From NCBI GenBank assembly GCA_014529385.2, contig CM043947.1:132883891-132947890 (forward strand): DNA of 64,000 nt. Direction: 5' to 3'. This DNA comes from Adiantum capillus-veneris (Eukaryota > Streptophyta > Polypodiopsida > Polypodiales > Pteridaceae). The notes beneath the pieces are model-generated. The model searched no databases, had not been told where the DNA came from, and saw only the letters and a program-made list of their open reading frames with translations. Numbering within the stretch: position 1 is the stretch's first letter; each line of letters starts with the position of its first letter. The position numbers and the translations under genes are program-made. Positions 1 to 10,492 of this stretch are shown here, in pieces.

Positions 1-720
1 GCGAACTACTTAGTAATTACTATGGTAATTACTACAGTAAACCCGAAGTGTATAAATAGGGTCCATTACATTAAAATTGGGTTGGAAATTGTTATCATTT
101 AGGTTAGCGCTCTGGTATAGCTCTTATATTGTGGAGTGACAAGTGTAAATCAACTCAAATGCAAGACTGCAAGGATCTTTATATGCCCGGTACACTAGTA
201 GAGAACATGCGACCCTTCACTATCGACTCGTCATTTACATGTGCTCATCTTCTAAAACCAATTACAACCCTCATTTGGACCAATGGCTTCTTTGTAATGA
301 GCATGATTCTCCAAGTTTTCAATTGTTTTGGTTTCGTACCTTTATGTCGATAAACGAATTAATTTTTTTTAGAAGTGATTACCGAATTAAGAATCACGAT
401 CGGCCCAAAAAAAGGACCCGTGACTCCGTAACCTTAGGTCAATTCACAAGGAGATGACTATACCCAGCACTTGGATACACTCCCCAAGGATTTGCCTAGA
501 TAAAAGACTAGGGTTAGAAGACTATTACTATATATAATTACTCCCGCCGGGCTTTTTCATTTTCCCAGCAGGCCCGCCCCGCTACTGCATATACCCAGTG
601 GGCCCGCAGGGAAAATGAAAAAGCCCGGAGGGCTAACCGGTTCTATAGGTTTTTGCAGGTCAAAATCAAAGTCACGTTAACAATTAACGTGACCACGTGA
701 TTTTTTTGTGTAAATACTAG
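1..720. other. Left flank, no gene seen
   Basis: No supported coding region. A TATA-like TATAAATAGG lies at 52-61, followed by a long non-coding stretch; this could be the tail of an LTR whose start is outside the window. The only strong structure is the hairpin at 541-635, listed separately. Short open frames here have no recognisable motif. Confidence 0.5.
541..635. repeat. Strong inverted repeat (hairpin)
   Basis: The arm CCGGGCTTTTTCATTTTCCC is repeated as a perfect 20-bp reverse complement at the other side, extended on the inner side by partly matching GC-rich sequence (GGCCCG against GGGCCC). The loop is roughly 20-25 nt. It may be a small foldback element or a structured end of an older transposon. 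I could not define a target-site duplication. Confidence 0.8.
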
Positions 721-744
721 AGTTATTTTTATGTTGCCATGACG

Positions 745-1602
745 GTAGGCACTGTAGCCATTGGGAAAATACTATTGAAAAAGGTGGGAAGAAGCTATAA
801 ACCTATTTATTTTGAAAGCAAGGTGATAAGTCCTGGGGAGGTGACCTACACCGAAGCCGAATAGTGGGTAATGGCCCTAGTTTTTGCCTGCAGGAAGTTC
901 AAGGTGTATCTCATCGTACGAAAGTTTTTTGTGCTAATGGCCAATAATTTATTGCCAGAGGTAGTGCTGCACTTGAAGCTAGGGAAGTGGATCATGAAGT
1001 GGGTAATAGAGCTGCAAGAGTTTGAGTTTGAATTCAAAGTTGACCATACAAGTCGATCTCACCTGGTAGACATTCTCGCCAGCAAGGCGGCTGATTTGCC
1101 AATCTATCCCAAGGTGGTGCGAGATGAAACCAAAGAGGATACTGATTTAATGGAAGCTTTTACCACGTGGTTTGATGGAGCATACATGAGGGTAATACAG
1201 AAGGCAGGTGGAGGTGTGGTGATACGCGATCCACACGACAGGGTGATCTTTTCAAAAGCCTATGACTTGGAGGATGTTCATACCAATAATGAGGTGGAGT
1301 ATCTCACCCTCCATTTAGGTTTGAAACAGTGTGTTGAGTTTTGTATCTCGAGGTTGGTGGTGAAAGGTGATGCACTGTTAGTCATCAAGCAATTGTTGGG
1401 CCAATGGTAGGTGAAATGGGATTCATTAAAGCATTGGTTCTATGCCATCATGAAGTTGCTGAAGTTTTTTGAGGAGGTTCAATTCAAGCATGTTAGAAGA
1501 GAGAAGGACCAAGAAGCAGATCAACTTGCAAGCAGCAAAGTACAAGTGCAGGTTGCAGGTGTATATGTGGCCCCGCCACCTATGCTGGTCGTGAGATCTT
1601 GA
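745..1602 (+). pseudogene. RNase H and second (archaeal-type) RNase H, element 1
   Basis: The first part (to about 1080) is the C-terminal half of the RT-linked RNase H, ending in WVIELQEFEFEF and a residue block typical of Ty3/gypsy. From about 1164 a second RNase H follows: WFDGAYMR with the first catalytic Asp, TNNEVEY with Glu, KGDALLV with the second Asp, and EKDQEADQLA with the last Asp. All four acidic positions are present. Such a dual RNase H marks the Tat lineage of plant Ty3/gypsy. In-frame TAG codons at about 862 and at 1408-1410 break the frame, and the start is truncated. Confidence 0.85.
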
Positions 1603-1739
1603 ATGAGATTGAGGACTTTTTGAATACCGTTCAGTGCTCTCAAAGATTGTCCAAGTCACAAAAGCGGAGGATAGTGTAGAAGTATCGCAAGTTTACACTG
1701 ATAGGGGAGGATCTTATGACCTATGGATAGGATGAAGTG

Positions 1740-2730
1740 CTGCAAAGGGTAGTTTATAAGGAAGAAGTCGGTATGGTGCTGCAACAATGTCATGAGGAAA
1801 GTGGGCATCATGGACGAGGTTTTGTTTCAAATCTTGAGAGGAGGTTTTTGGTGGCATTCGATAGTACGTGATGTACACTACTGGTGCAAAACCTTACATG
1901 AATGTCAGACTATGGGTGAGAGGAGGCTGATAGCCGAATAGCAAGGAGCTATCATTGCCCAAGATGCTTTTGAAAAGTGGGGCTTGGACACCATTGGTCC
2001 ACTCCCAAAGTCGGAAAGCGGGAAAAAATACATTGTAGTGGCGATTGACTACCTTACCAGGTGGGTCGAAGCCAAATATGTGAAGGAGGTAAATGCTCAT
2101 GTGGTAGCTCAGTTTGTTTTTGATAGCTTCTGTTGTCGATTCGGAGTGCCATGGGTGCTCGTGTCAGATACAAGTTAGGGATTTAGGAGTAAAGTTATGA
2201 AAGCTTTGGTAGAGAAGCTGGCTATTCAACACCAATTTTCTTCACCTTATCATCCTCAATGCGATGGTTTGGTAGAAAGTGCAAAAGGCCAAATCATTAA
2301 GATGCTGACAAAGTATGTTTACAAGAAGGAGGTGGAGTGGGAAGTGAATCTTGAAAAGTGTTTGTGGGCGTACAGGACGTCCTACAAAGTGGCGACCAAT
2401 TTTACCCCGTTTGAATTGGTCTACGGTAAAGAGGTAGGGTTGCTGATGCATATGCAATTAGGTGCTTTGAAGGGGATGTGGCGAGTCAATGCCACACAAA
2501 AAGGGATGTTAGAGGATCAAATTGTTAGGCTCCAAACTTTGCAGATGAACAGGGGAGCAGCCGCAAATTACTATGTATAGCAGCGGGAGAAGCGAATTGC
2601 TAAGTTTAATCAGAGTTTTCCTGATAAAAGTATAGAAGAAGGTGATCTGGTGATGAAGTATGAGAGCTATTTGGATTTTACTTTCCAAAAGAAGTTCAAG
2701 AAAAAGTGAACGGGTCCGTACAAGGTACAA
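1740..2730 (+). pseudogene. Integrase, element 1
   Basis: A degenerate HHCC zinc finger (about 1770-1910) precedes the integrase core. The core shows LDTIGPLP with the first Asp, YLTRWVEAK, then VSDTS followed by an in-frame TAG, and YHPQCDGLVESAKGQ with the catalytic Glu. The WAYRTSYK and FELVYGKE blocks typical of Tat integrases follow, then a C-terminal region up to about 2730. Stops at about 1939, 2176 and 2578 and at least one frameshift make it non-functional. Integrase would join the cDNA to nuclear DNA. Confidence 0.85.
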
Positions 2731-2973
2731 AAAGCTTTTCCAAACGGGACCTATGAATTAACAAGGGAAAATGGAAAGGTGCTTAGAAACAGGGTGAATG
2801 GGGTGAGGCTTAAGTTGTACTTTGATAGAGGTTTGGTGCCTGACATAAACCAGATTGTAGCTAGGGGGGTTGGGCAACCCACCTGAGGAGACTTGGAAGT
2901 AACAGATATACAATGTTGTATATTTTGCACATACTTTACATATGATCGTGCCTTTTTCAATATGCTTGAGTGC

Positions 2974-3121
2974 CAATGAAGTGTTGCAGGTTTCAAGTTC
3001 TGTAAATATGCTTTTGATTGAGCATGAATGTTCAACTAGGGGGTGGGCAATGAAGTGTTGCAGGTTTCAAGTTCTGTAAATATGCTTTTGGTTGAGCATG
3101 AATGTTCAACTAGGGGGTGGG
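2974..3121 (+). repeat. Two tandem 74-bp units carrying the polypurine tract
   Basis: Unit 1 is 2974-3047 and unit 2 is 3048-3121. They appear nearly identical (one substitution seen by eye). Each ends in CTAGGGGGTGGG, and a related purine run also lies at about 2860. The tract just before 3125 is the likely plus-strand priming site. Confidence 0.85.
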
Positions 3122-3124
3122 CAA

Positions 3125-4845
3125 TGATGGTACAACCAAAGTTGGTCCGTGCCAGGAAGGGTGACAACCAGTGCTATGGATGCCAACATGTGCATGGCGG
3201 CAAGCTAAAGCAGGTGGGAAAGTCCTCGGTAGACCAGTGGCAGTGGGAATGTATGTCTAAAGTGGTTTTTTAGGCCAAAAAGACTCAAAAATTGTCCAAA
3301 TAGGATAGTAGGTAAAGGTGCTTGAAGTGTCCAATTGGTAATTTAGAATGAAGTGTTTAAAGTTCTCTAGAAGCCAATCTAGACGGCTCGTCAAACGGAG
3401 CCCTGGGGTGAAAGATATTTAAGTTCTAATTTAGAAGCCTTGCAGATCCCCGACGGGTAAGGCAGATGGGGACAGATGGCCAAGGTTAGCGTCAGCAAAT
3501 AGGATTGGAAGGCTCAAGTTGTGGAGCATGCCAGTCTTCTCGGATCGCCACTCGGCGCTCTAAACTGCAAGTTATGGCCATTTGAAAATTTGCCAGGGGC
3601 CAGTTGTATGCCCACCTAGTTGTATTGGTAAGCATGCCATTTGGACGTTTTGGGGCCTTGCCATAGTTCGCAGGGGTAGTGCATACCATGTGGAGTGGGT
3701 AGGAAGTGATCGATCGTTGATCAAAAATCCAGGTGGCAAGTTATGCCAGGAGGAAGTTTGGGGGAATGACTCAGAGTAAGGTGTCATATGCTTTTGCCCA
3801 TTTTGGCGGCTTGGAATTGAGGGTCTACGAAAATTGGGATGCGGAAAGACAAGCACGGATCAAGGTTGACAACGATGGCTTTTGCCCGGCGTCTTGGTAC
3901 TTTGATCACCGGGTGCCACACTGCATATGTGAAGAAGATGATAATGTAGCAATACGACCCGCGCGGGTGCATTCATGCAAAAGGGCGTGGGACCCTCTCT
4001 TAAAGATTTTTTCCAAAAAGTCTAAAGACTCCAAGGGAGCAACGACAGCGCTGTCGTTCCCTGGAGTGCAAAAGAGGGAGGGGAGATAAAGGGGGGGAGG
4101 ACTTTTAAGAAAAGAAAAAAGGGAAGGCAAAAAGAGGGCGCTCTCGAAGGGAAGAGAAGAAGAAAAGAAGGAGAAAGGAAAAAAGAAGGAGAAAGGAAAA
4201 GAAGCGAAGGAAGAAAGGAGAAAGGAAGGAAGGGAAAGGGAGAAAAGAGAAGAAAGGAAGGAGAGGGAAGGAAAAAAAGAAGAAGGAGAAAATTTTTCTC
4301 CGAGGAAGGAGTGGAGGGCAAAAAAAAGGATTTTTTCGGCTTCTTCTTCTATGTCTGTCAAGGAAAAAGTGAGTGGAAGCAGTTCTTCTTCTTTTTTCGG
4401 ACGATGGAAGCTCGATGGAGTCGGTGTAGGTGTGCAGTCGCAATGAAGGCGGTTGGGGAGAGATTCCACTACAGTGGTTGCATCAGTGAGGGTTGTTGAA
4501 GCCCGTTTTTTTGCGCTCGTCGAGGTAGTGCCGATGGGGCTATTTGTATTTGGTGATCTTGAATATAATAAAAGCAGTGATTACCCGCTTTCAAGCATGT
4601 TTTCCCCTTTTCCCCTCTCTGTTCTGCTACTCTTGTGCTTGTGTCTGCGGTGTCGGGTGTGTGTGTAGGCAAGTGTGGCCCCATCAAACCGGCGGCGTCT
4701 TATGGCAAAGAGAGAGAAAGAGACTTTGGATGTGTGTGGGAAGCTAGGAAGTGTGTCATGAGGTGAGTATGTGTTTGATTGCGATCTAATATAGTGTGTT
4801 CCACTCGAGAGGTGCACAGGCGGTGGTTTGCTAGCAGGAAAGAGA
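3125..4845 (+). repeat. Putative 3' LTR of element 1
   Basis: The LTR would start with TGATGGTACAACC directly after the purine tract. A poly(A)-like ATAATAAAAG lies at about 4566. No second LTR copy is in the window, so the right boundary is only placed by the start of element 2 protease homology near 4900. Open frames inside have no recognised domain and are probably chance. Confidence 0.5.
4070..4310 (+). repeat. Long purine (GA-rich) tract
   Basis: About 240 bases are almost entirely A and G on the + strand, with short irregular GAAGGA-type repeats. It sits in the putative LTR of element 1. Frames read across it give Ser/Phe/Leu-rich or Lys/Glu-rich proteins that are artefacts of composition. 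Confidence 0.85.
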
Positions 4846-4925
4846 ATTTTTGAAGGTGGGGAAACATTTGGAGAACAAAGGAATAAAGATTCCTCTGAAC
4901 AGACAAACCCTTACCCGTCGAATAT

Positions 4926-5440
4926 CAGGATATAAAGACGATAGCTATCCTGGAAAGTGGAGCGGGAGTTGCGATTGCTACAAAGAAAATCTGGGAGAAA
5001 TGGGTCCGTGCAGCTCTCAGAAAGACGAGAATGAAACTGCAACTCGCAGATGGGTATGTAGAGAGACCATTGGGAATTCTGGACCAAATAGTTGTAACTT
5101 CGTGTGGAGTTAACTATGAGCACACTTTGCCGTGGTAGATTTCAGGAAAACGAACAACTTTGACATTATTTTGGGGCGACCTTTTATGAGTCAACTCAAA
5201 ATGATACAAGGTTGGGGGTACAACCAAATTTACCTAAGGCATGAGGAGCTAATAACGAAAATCAACATGAAAGATCACAGCTATAGAGACGTTGCAAAAA
5301 CACCAGTGCAAGAATTTGATTCAACCACAGTGAACGAAAAAGAAATACCTGCGTGGTTACAAACGAAAACACATGTCTGGATGTGTGGAGCATCTGATTG
5401 TGGAGACTTATCAAAGAGGAATGTGTGTTGGAAAGGTCCG
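4926..5440 (+). pseudogene. Aspartic protease (first), element 2
   Basis: Retropepsin-like domain. The active-site block reads LESGAGVAIATKK (about 4944-4985), where the catalytic Asp of DSG/DGG is replaced by Glu. Downstream blocks are LQLADG, VVDFRKTNNFDIILGRPFM (about 5132-5190) and IYLRHEE. The frame is broken at 5135 (TAG). The same block order is seen in the protease of element E (57949-58260). The enzyme would cleave the gag-pol polyprotein inside the particle; this copy would be inactive. Confidence 0.75.
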
Positions 5441-6185
5441 TAGAAGACGAGGCTTATCTCTCAGAACCTTTCCCTGAACATTTATTTGATCCATTTGGGT
5501 GGACTCAAATATTGTCAACCTTGGATGTATGTGTTAATGAATGCACGCCTATAAAATTTTGTGATGAGATGAAGGATACGACCTAGTAACGTTGCAAATG
5601 GCTAGCGTCATCCTTGAGTCAGGATCAGAGAGCGAGAAACAAGAAGAACCACTACGTGAGACTGAGTGTAAAAGAATAGTTGATGAGATATCTGTAGTGG
5701 ACGATAGGAATCGAACAGAGGAGGAATTCACAGATTCACTAAGCGATGACCTTCCATCAATGGGTGATGAAATCCAAATGATAGATGCTGATGACGAAAG
5801 GTCAAGTGGATCAGAGATGAATAGGAAGTATATATCAAGATCACACAGGTTTTATGAGTTTCCTAATTAAAAACCTAGTCGACAAGAGCGGTACAGATCA
5901 AAGAGAACAAGGAAATCAAGAGCGAATAGGCATAAACCCATGCCTCTTGTCAATGACAAAACGGGATATCTAAGGCTTGTAAAAGCTAACGATTGTGTCA
6001 ACGAAAAGATCACTGGCTGGTTTATCAAAACTAAAACATGGAAAAACAACAAGAAGAACAAGCGCGAAAAGAAAACAACTAAGACACATAAGGAGGGGGA
6101 AACAGGGTCTAGAATGACCAAAACAGAGAGGAAAACAACGTATAATAAGCTCAAACAAACCCTCAAAGACATCTAGACAACTGAA
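5441..6185 (+). pseudogene. Protease-RT spacer, element 2
   Basis: Open but interrupted coding sequence between protease and RT. It is rich in Glu/Asp at 5592-5850 and in Lys/Arg/Thr at 5890-6170. No catalytic motif is visible. It probably is the linker of the pol polyprotein, broken by stops near 5584, 5868 and 6174. Confidence 0.55.
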
Positions 6186-7187
6186 ATGGAAACCAATGAG
6201 GACACAAACTCTGACAAGATGGATGTGCCGTCCCATTATAAGAAGTATACCATACAAGATAGGAAAATCATAGTGCAACAACCTATGAGGGAATTGAAGG
6301 AACCTGGTACATCATACGACGGTCTTGAAAAAGCCAAACGAATAGATCTAGCGGAGCCAGGAGAAGATCCAAAACCTGCATATATTGCCACGGATCTTAC
6401 TGAAGAAGAGGAGGAGCTTTCGATAGCTACTCTAAAACAGTATAGAGATGTGTTTGCATGGTCATACAAAGATCTTAAGGGGGTGGATCCAAGTATCTAT
6501 CAACACACAATACCCCTTAATAATGACGCCAAACCAAGCAGACAACGTCCTTATACTTACAATGAGACGTTTGCAAGGAAGATCAAGGAGGAGATAGATA
6601 AGCTGAAAGAGGTAGAGTTTATTTACGAAATTGAGCACACTGACCGGGTTTCACTGATTGTGGTGGTCTTGAAGAAAAATGGAAAGTTGAGAGTGTGCAT
6701 CAATCTCAAGAAAGTAAACACTACAATTCGGGATAACTATCCCCTACCCATTACTGATCATGTAATAGAAAGAGTGGCAGGAAAAGTAGCTTACAGTTTC
6801 TTAGATGGCTTTTCAGGCTACAACCAACTCGCAATAAAGCTAGAGGATCAGCACAAGACGGCTTTTGTAACCGAATGGGGCATTTTGCATTCAGAGTAAT
6901 GGCTTTTGGCTTAACGAATGCACCAACCACATTTCAAAGGCTGATGGGTCATGATTTTAAAGAATATCTAAGACAGTTCTTAGAAATTTACATGGATGAC
7001 TTGTGCGTTCACTCTCTCCTAAGATTGGAGCACATAGAGCACTTGACCAAAGTGTTCGAAAAATGCAGACTGTATCGGATTTTCCTGAATCCGGAGAAAT
7101 GTGTCTTCATGGTAAGACAAGGCAAAATATTGGGACATATAGTGTCCAAAACGGTATTTCGACAGACATATAGAAGATCAACGTAAT
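6186..7187 (+). pseudogene. Reverse transcriptase, element 2
   Basis: RT fingers and palm: FAWSYKDLKGVDP leader, VVVLKKNGKLRVCINLKKVN, NYPLPITDHVIERVAG, FLDGFSGYNQLAI, then after a frameshift near 6890 VMAFGLTNAPTTFQRLM and the active site IYMDDLCVHS (about 6985-7015) with both Asp. The thumb block KILGHIVSK precedes a second frameshift near 7150. The motifs are intact but the frame is not. Confidence 0.9.
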
Positions 7188-7188
7188 T

Positions 7189-7770
7189 GTGGACCTACCA
7201 CGATCAATAAAGGTAAAGGAGTACATGCATTTATGGGAAAATTGTGGATATTATCACAAATTTATCTACTCATACGTTATAATTGCAAAACCCCTTTACG
7301 CATTGATAACTAAATTTGAGTGGACAGATGAGTGCGAGAAAGCTTTTCAAACTTTGAATCAAAGATTGATATCCGCTCCAATTTTGAAGGCCCCGGATTG
7401 GGAAAAGATATTCCACGTCCACGTAGATGCATCAACATTTGCTATCGGATGCATACTTGCACAACCTGGAGAAAACAACATGGATTTTCCACTAGACAGC
7501 TAAACAGCGTAGAGAAGAATTACACAACAATTGAGAGGGAGGGTTTGGGTATGAACTATGCTGTGAAAAGTTTAGACATTACCTACTTTCCAATAAATTT
7601 GTATTCTTCGTTGTGATCACCAAGCACTGTTGTACTTGGTAAACAAACCTTGCAGTACGGGGCGGATTGTACGATGGTTCATCATACTGCTTGAGTTTGA
7701 CTTCACGATTGTATTCAAAAAAAGAACTACACACCAAAGAGCAGATCATTTATCTAGAATGGTGCATGGA
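7189..7770 (+). pseudogene. RT connection and RNase H, element 2
   Basis: The connection CGYYHKFIYSY and AKPLYALI leads into the RNase H: HVDASTFAIGCILAQPG with the first Asp, then after a frameshift near 7480 LNSVEKNYTTIEREGLGMNYAVK with the Glu, and finally VFKKRTTHQRADHLSRM with the last Asp (about 7710-7760). The domain removes RNA from the RNA-DNA hybrid during cDNA synthesis. Frameshifts near 7480 and 7620 break it. Confidence 0.85.
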
Positions 7771-9215
7771 GAAAACCCTGTAGGAGTTGATGATGATTTG
7801 CCAGATGCATATCTCTTCAACATAGAAATGGTTCCAAGATGGAGCGAGGATGTAATTCCTTTGTTGACTATTGGGTCATTGAATTTGACAAGACAAACAT
7901 CTACCATTGCAACATCTAGATCATTGGTAATGCTAGCTGGAAGGCTATACAAACAGGGATCGGATCAAATCCTTAGGCTTTGTGTCGAATCAAGTGAACA
8001 GGACTTGTATCGACACCAGTCTCATGTGCAAACCACGGGGATTCACAATGGGAATGCACAAACGTATCAAAGATTGATGACAATGGGTGTATATTGGCCG
8101 AAAATGCAACAAAGTGTTCATATGAATATCAAGTCATGTGATATCTGCACTTTTCAAAAGCCGAGGAATATGTTCCTATCTTAGAGCAAGCACATGGCGG
8201 ACAAGCTGGAGGACATTTCTCAGCTGACAAAACGGCCAAAGCAATTCTTATTGCTGGCATATGGTGGCCCACACTATTCATGGAGGCCGAGGAGGTTGTG
8301 AAACGATGTGACGATTGCCAGAGGACAAAGATACCTAGAGCACGAGATGACATGCCCTTGAGGCCAATGATGGGGGCAAGAGCGTTTGCAAAATGGGAAA
8401 TAGATTTTGTAGGACCAATTGTGCCTCTTGGATATAAAACGCATGCTCAATACATTATTGTGGCAACAAATTACTTAACAAAGTGGGTTGAAGCGAAAGC
8501 AACAACCAAAAATGATGCAAAAACGACAGCACAGTTTTTGTATGAGAACATTTTCACCAGGTATGGCTTACCAATAGAGATAGTGAGCGATAGAGGTACT
8601 CATTTCATCAATGAAGTGATCGAATTACTATTGGATGAATTCATGGTAATTCACAGGAAGTTAGCTCCCTATCATCCACAAGCTAACGGCCAAGCAAAAA
8701 GTACGAACAAGATTTTGGTGACAATTCTCACGCAAATTATTAGTGAATCGAGAGTCGACAGGGATCAGAAGCTGCATTCAGCTTTGTGGGCATATAGAGT
8801 AGCGTACAAAACCTCAATCGGAACAACTCTGTTCAACATGCTTTATGGAATTCAAGCGATTTTTCCCCTTGAATTTCTTATCCCCACACTTCGGGTAGCT
8901 AAAGAATTAGAATGGACGGGTCATGAATTATCCGATCAAATAGATAACCTGGAAAAAATGGATGAAACTAAATTGAGAGCAGTTGCATCAATCTACACGC
9001 AAAAACGAAACATGAAATCATTCTTTGACGAACACGTTATCAGCAAGGAATTTGCTACGGGGGATTACGTCTTAATGTATACCCTGAAACAACATTCTCA
9101 AAAACTTAAAAAGCGAGGCAATGGGCCCTATGTGATTCATGACATATCATCTAGTGGTGCCATTAAGCTTGCGACATTAGAAGGAGAGGGGATGCCTAAT
9201 TGGATTAGTGGTTGA
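7771..9215 (+). pseudogene. Integrase with two zinc-finger-like blocks, element 2
   Basis: A first His/Cys block (HQSHVQTTGIHNG ... CDICTFQKP, about 8005-8165) is followed by a second and more canonical HHCC finger (AHGGQAGGHFSAD ... CDDCQRTK, about 8190-8330). The core then shows WEIDFVGPI (first Asp), YLTKWVEAK, IVSDRGTHF (second Asp) and YHPQANGQAKSTNK, where the catalytic Glu is Lys at 8697-8699 (a single G-to-A change would explain it). WAYRVAYKTS and the C-terminal LKKRGNGPYVIHD follow. A stop at 8182 and one at 9213-9215 interrupt it. The same frame continues past 9215 into the next domain. Confidence 0.88.
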
Positions 9216-9809
9216 ATATTGAAGAAGTACAACCTACCACTAACCTCAGAGATGCTTGCCAAAATCCACGTTGTGAAGGAGCGCAATAACAGAGAAATTG
9301 AAACAAAGGCTCAAGCACAGGAGGAAGCCAAAATCAGAATTTTAAAGCGGAAACAGAAGTTACAACAACAAAGACTTCCTCAACCAACAGATATGGCTCA
9401 AATTCCTCTTTCTATAATTCACACTGACGAGCAATGGGAAATAGGAATCGATGTTTGCATCAATGTCAGACCTCTGAATGGCAGATATCAACGAGCAATG
9501 CTTGACATAGGGGCAAGAGTCAATGTGGTCAACTTCTCCACTTACAAGATGCTTACCGACAAACCCCTAGTGCAATCCACTCGAGATTTACAAGCTGCAA
9601 ACAGGGCAACAATGCCAACATTGGGGATAGCAAACTTACCAATCAATATTGATGGAAATAGTTGTCCTCATCAATTTTTCGTAATGAAAGACAAAGAAAT
9701 CAAAGAATCACTATGTTTGGGAGTTCCATGGATGAGAACGTACAATGGAGTCTCACTGAATGGTCAGAAAATGCGTTGCTGTACACACACAACTCTAACA
9801 TGTACATGA
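9216..9809 (+). pseudogene. Post-integrase second retropepsin-like domain, element 2
   Basis: The region is in the same frame as the integrase, separated only by the TGA at 9213. It starts with a basic, Gln/Glu-rich helix (to about 9400), then a retropepsin-like fold: MLDIGARVNVVNFSTYKML (about 9500-9555, D-x-G at the active-site place), LQAANRATMPTLG, HQFFVMKD and LCLGVPWMRTYNGV (about 9710-9755), matching the order Asp-Gly-Ala, flap, ILGRPWM in retropepsins. The usual protease already lies upstream at 4926, so this would be a second one. It could also be a non-catalytic remnant. Frame broken near 9760. Confidence 0.6.
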
Positions 9810-10492
9810 CTCCATTCGCTAAAACAGATCACTCGTATCCCCATCGACAAGAAGCAATTAGCTCATCAGCCAGAAACACCAAAAACGGCTGTTTGAAAAG
9901 TTTGGATAAAGAAATTGTCATGCAGAACAAATAGAGACAGATATGGCTACCCAAGGCACAACTCTTGACGAAAGCAACACCATATCAAAGACCTTTAAGA
10001 GCTAATCCAGAGTGGAAATGGCAACAAAAGCTGGAGTCAACAAAAAATTCAGAGACCAAAACCGAACGGCGACCAAAAAGTCAACACAGGATACCTGAAC
10101 TAACAAATAGGCAATGGAAACCTAAGAAAATTCAGGAACCTACATCAAAATCGGCAAATATGGAAAAAACTGAATACAAATGGGTTCCAAAAATAGTTTC
10201 CATCAAAAAACCAACAATCAAGGAGAGAGCAATTGAACTGCAAGCTCTTTTGTTCCATAAACAGCTAGCCTCGCCATCAAAAGCCACTGAAAATTACATT
10301 CAGTCCCTGCATCTTGCACAACACCTTGTTACCCAATGCATTGTCTCAAACATGAGGATAGGGCCACATTACACGACCGTGCTTACACACAGATTTCAAA
10401 ACCCATGCACATGCACACAACCTTCATCCGGGACGACTCAGTTTAGGAAGGGGGGAGTAATTGTTGAATCTAGTAGCACTCAGGACCATTGA
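9810..10492 (+). pseudogene. W-x-P-K tail protein, element 2
   Basis: A basic, Trp-containing region between the post-integrase domain and the polypurine tract. Motifs: QIWLPKAQL (about 9940), EWKWQQKLES (about 10010), RQWKPKKIQ (about 10110) and EYKWVPKIV (about 10170), separated by Lys/Thr/Ser-rich linkers. Element E has the same kind of repeat after its protease. Function unknown; a nucleic-acid-binding or chromatin-targeting tail is possible but unproven. A stop at about 9932 precedes it. Confidence 0.6.

Larger units (their letters stand above)
745..3124 (+). mobile_element. Element 1: 5'-truncated Tat-like Ty3/gypsy retrotransposon
   Basis: The readable pol begins inside the RT-linked RNase H domain and runs through a second RNase H and an integrase to a polypurine tract at about 3110. 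Gag, protease and RT are missing on the left. It is a relative of minus-strand element C: the RNase H, second RNase H and integrase share many blocks, and both have the purine tract CTAGGGG(G/A)TGGGCAA. Several stops and frameshifts make it a dead copy. Confidence 0.85.
4926..10461 (+). mobile_element. Element 2: 5'-truncated Ty3/gypsy element with extended pol
   Basis: Order on the + strand: protease, spacer, RT, RNase H, two zinc-finger-like blocks, integrase, second retropepsin-like domain, W-x-P-K tail, polypurine tract (AGGAAGGGGGGAGTAA, 10445-10460), then TGTTGAATC as the LTR start. Gag and the 5' LTR are missing because the readable part begins in the protease next to element 1. Many stops and frameshifts show it is dead. 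The RT and integrase text fits a Tat-like lineage, but I see no second RNase H here, so the lineage call is tentative. Confidence 0.85.

Noticed and set aside
3733-4089. 118-codon frame in the putative LTR of element 1
   Set aside because: No motif, no homologous frame elsewhere in the window, and it runs into the purine tract.
3906-4469. Minus-strand open frame of 187 codons rich in Ser, Phe and Leu
   Set aside because: It is the complement of the purine tract; composition explains the open frame in all three minus-strand phases and no motif is present.
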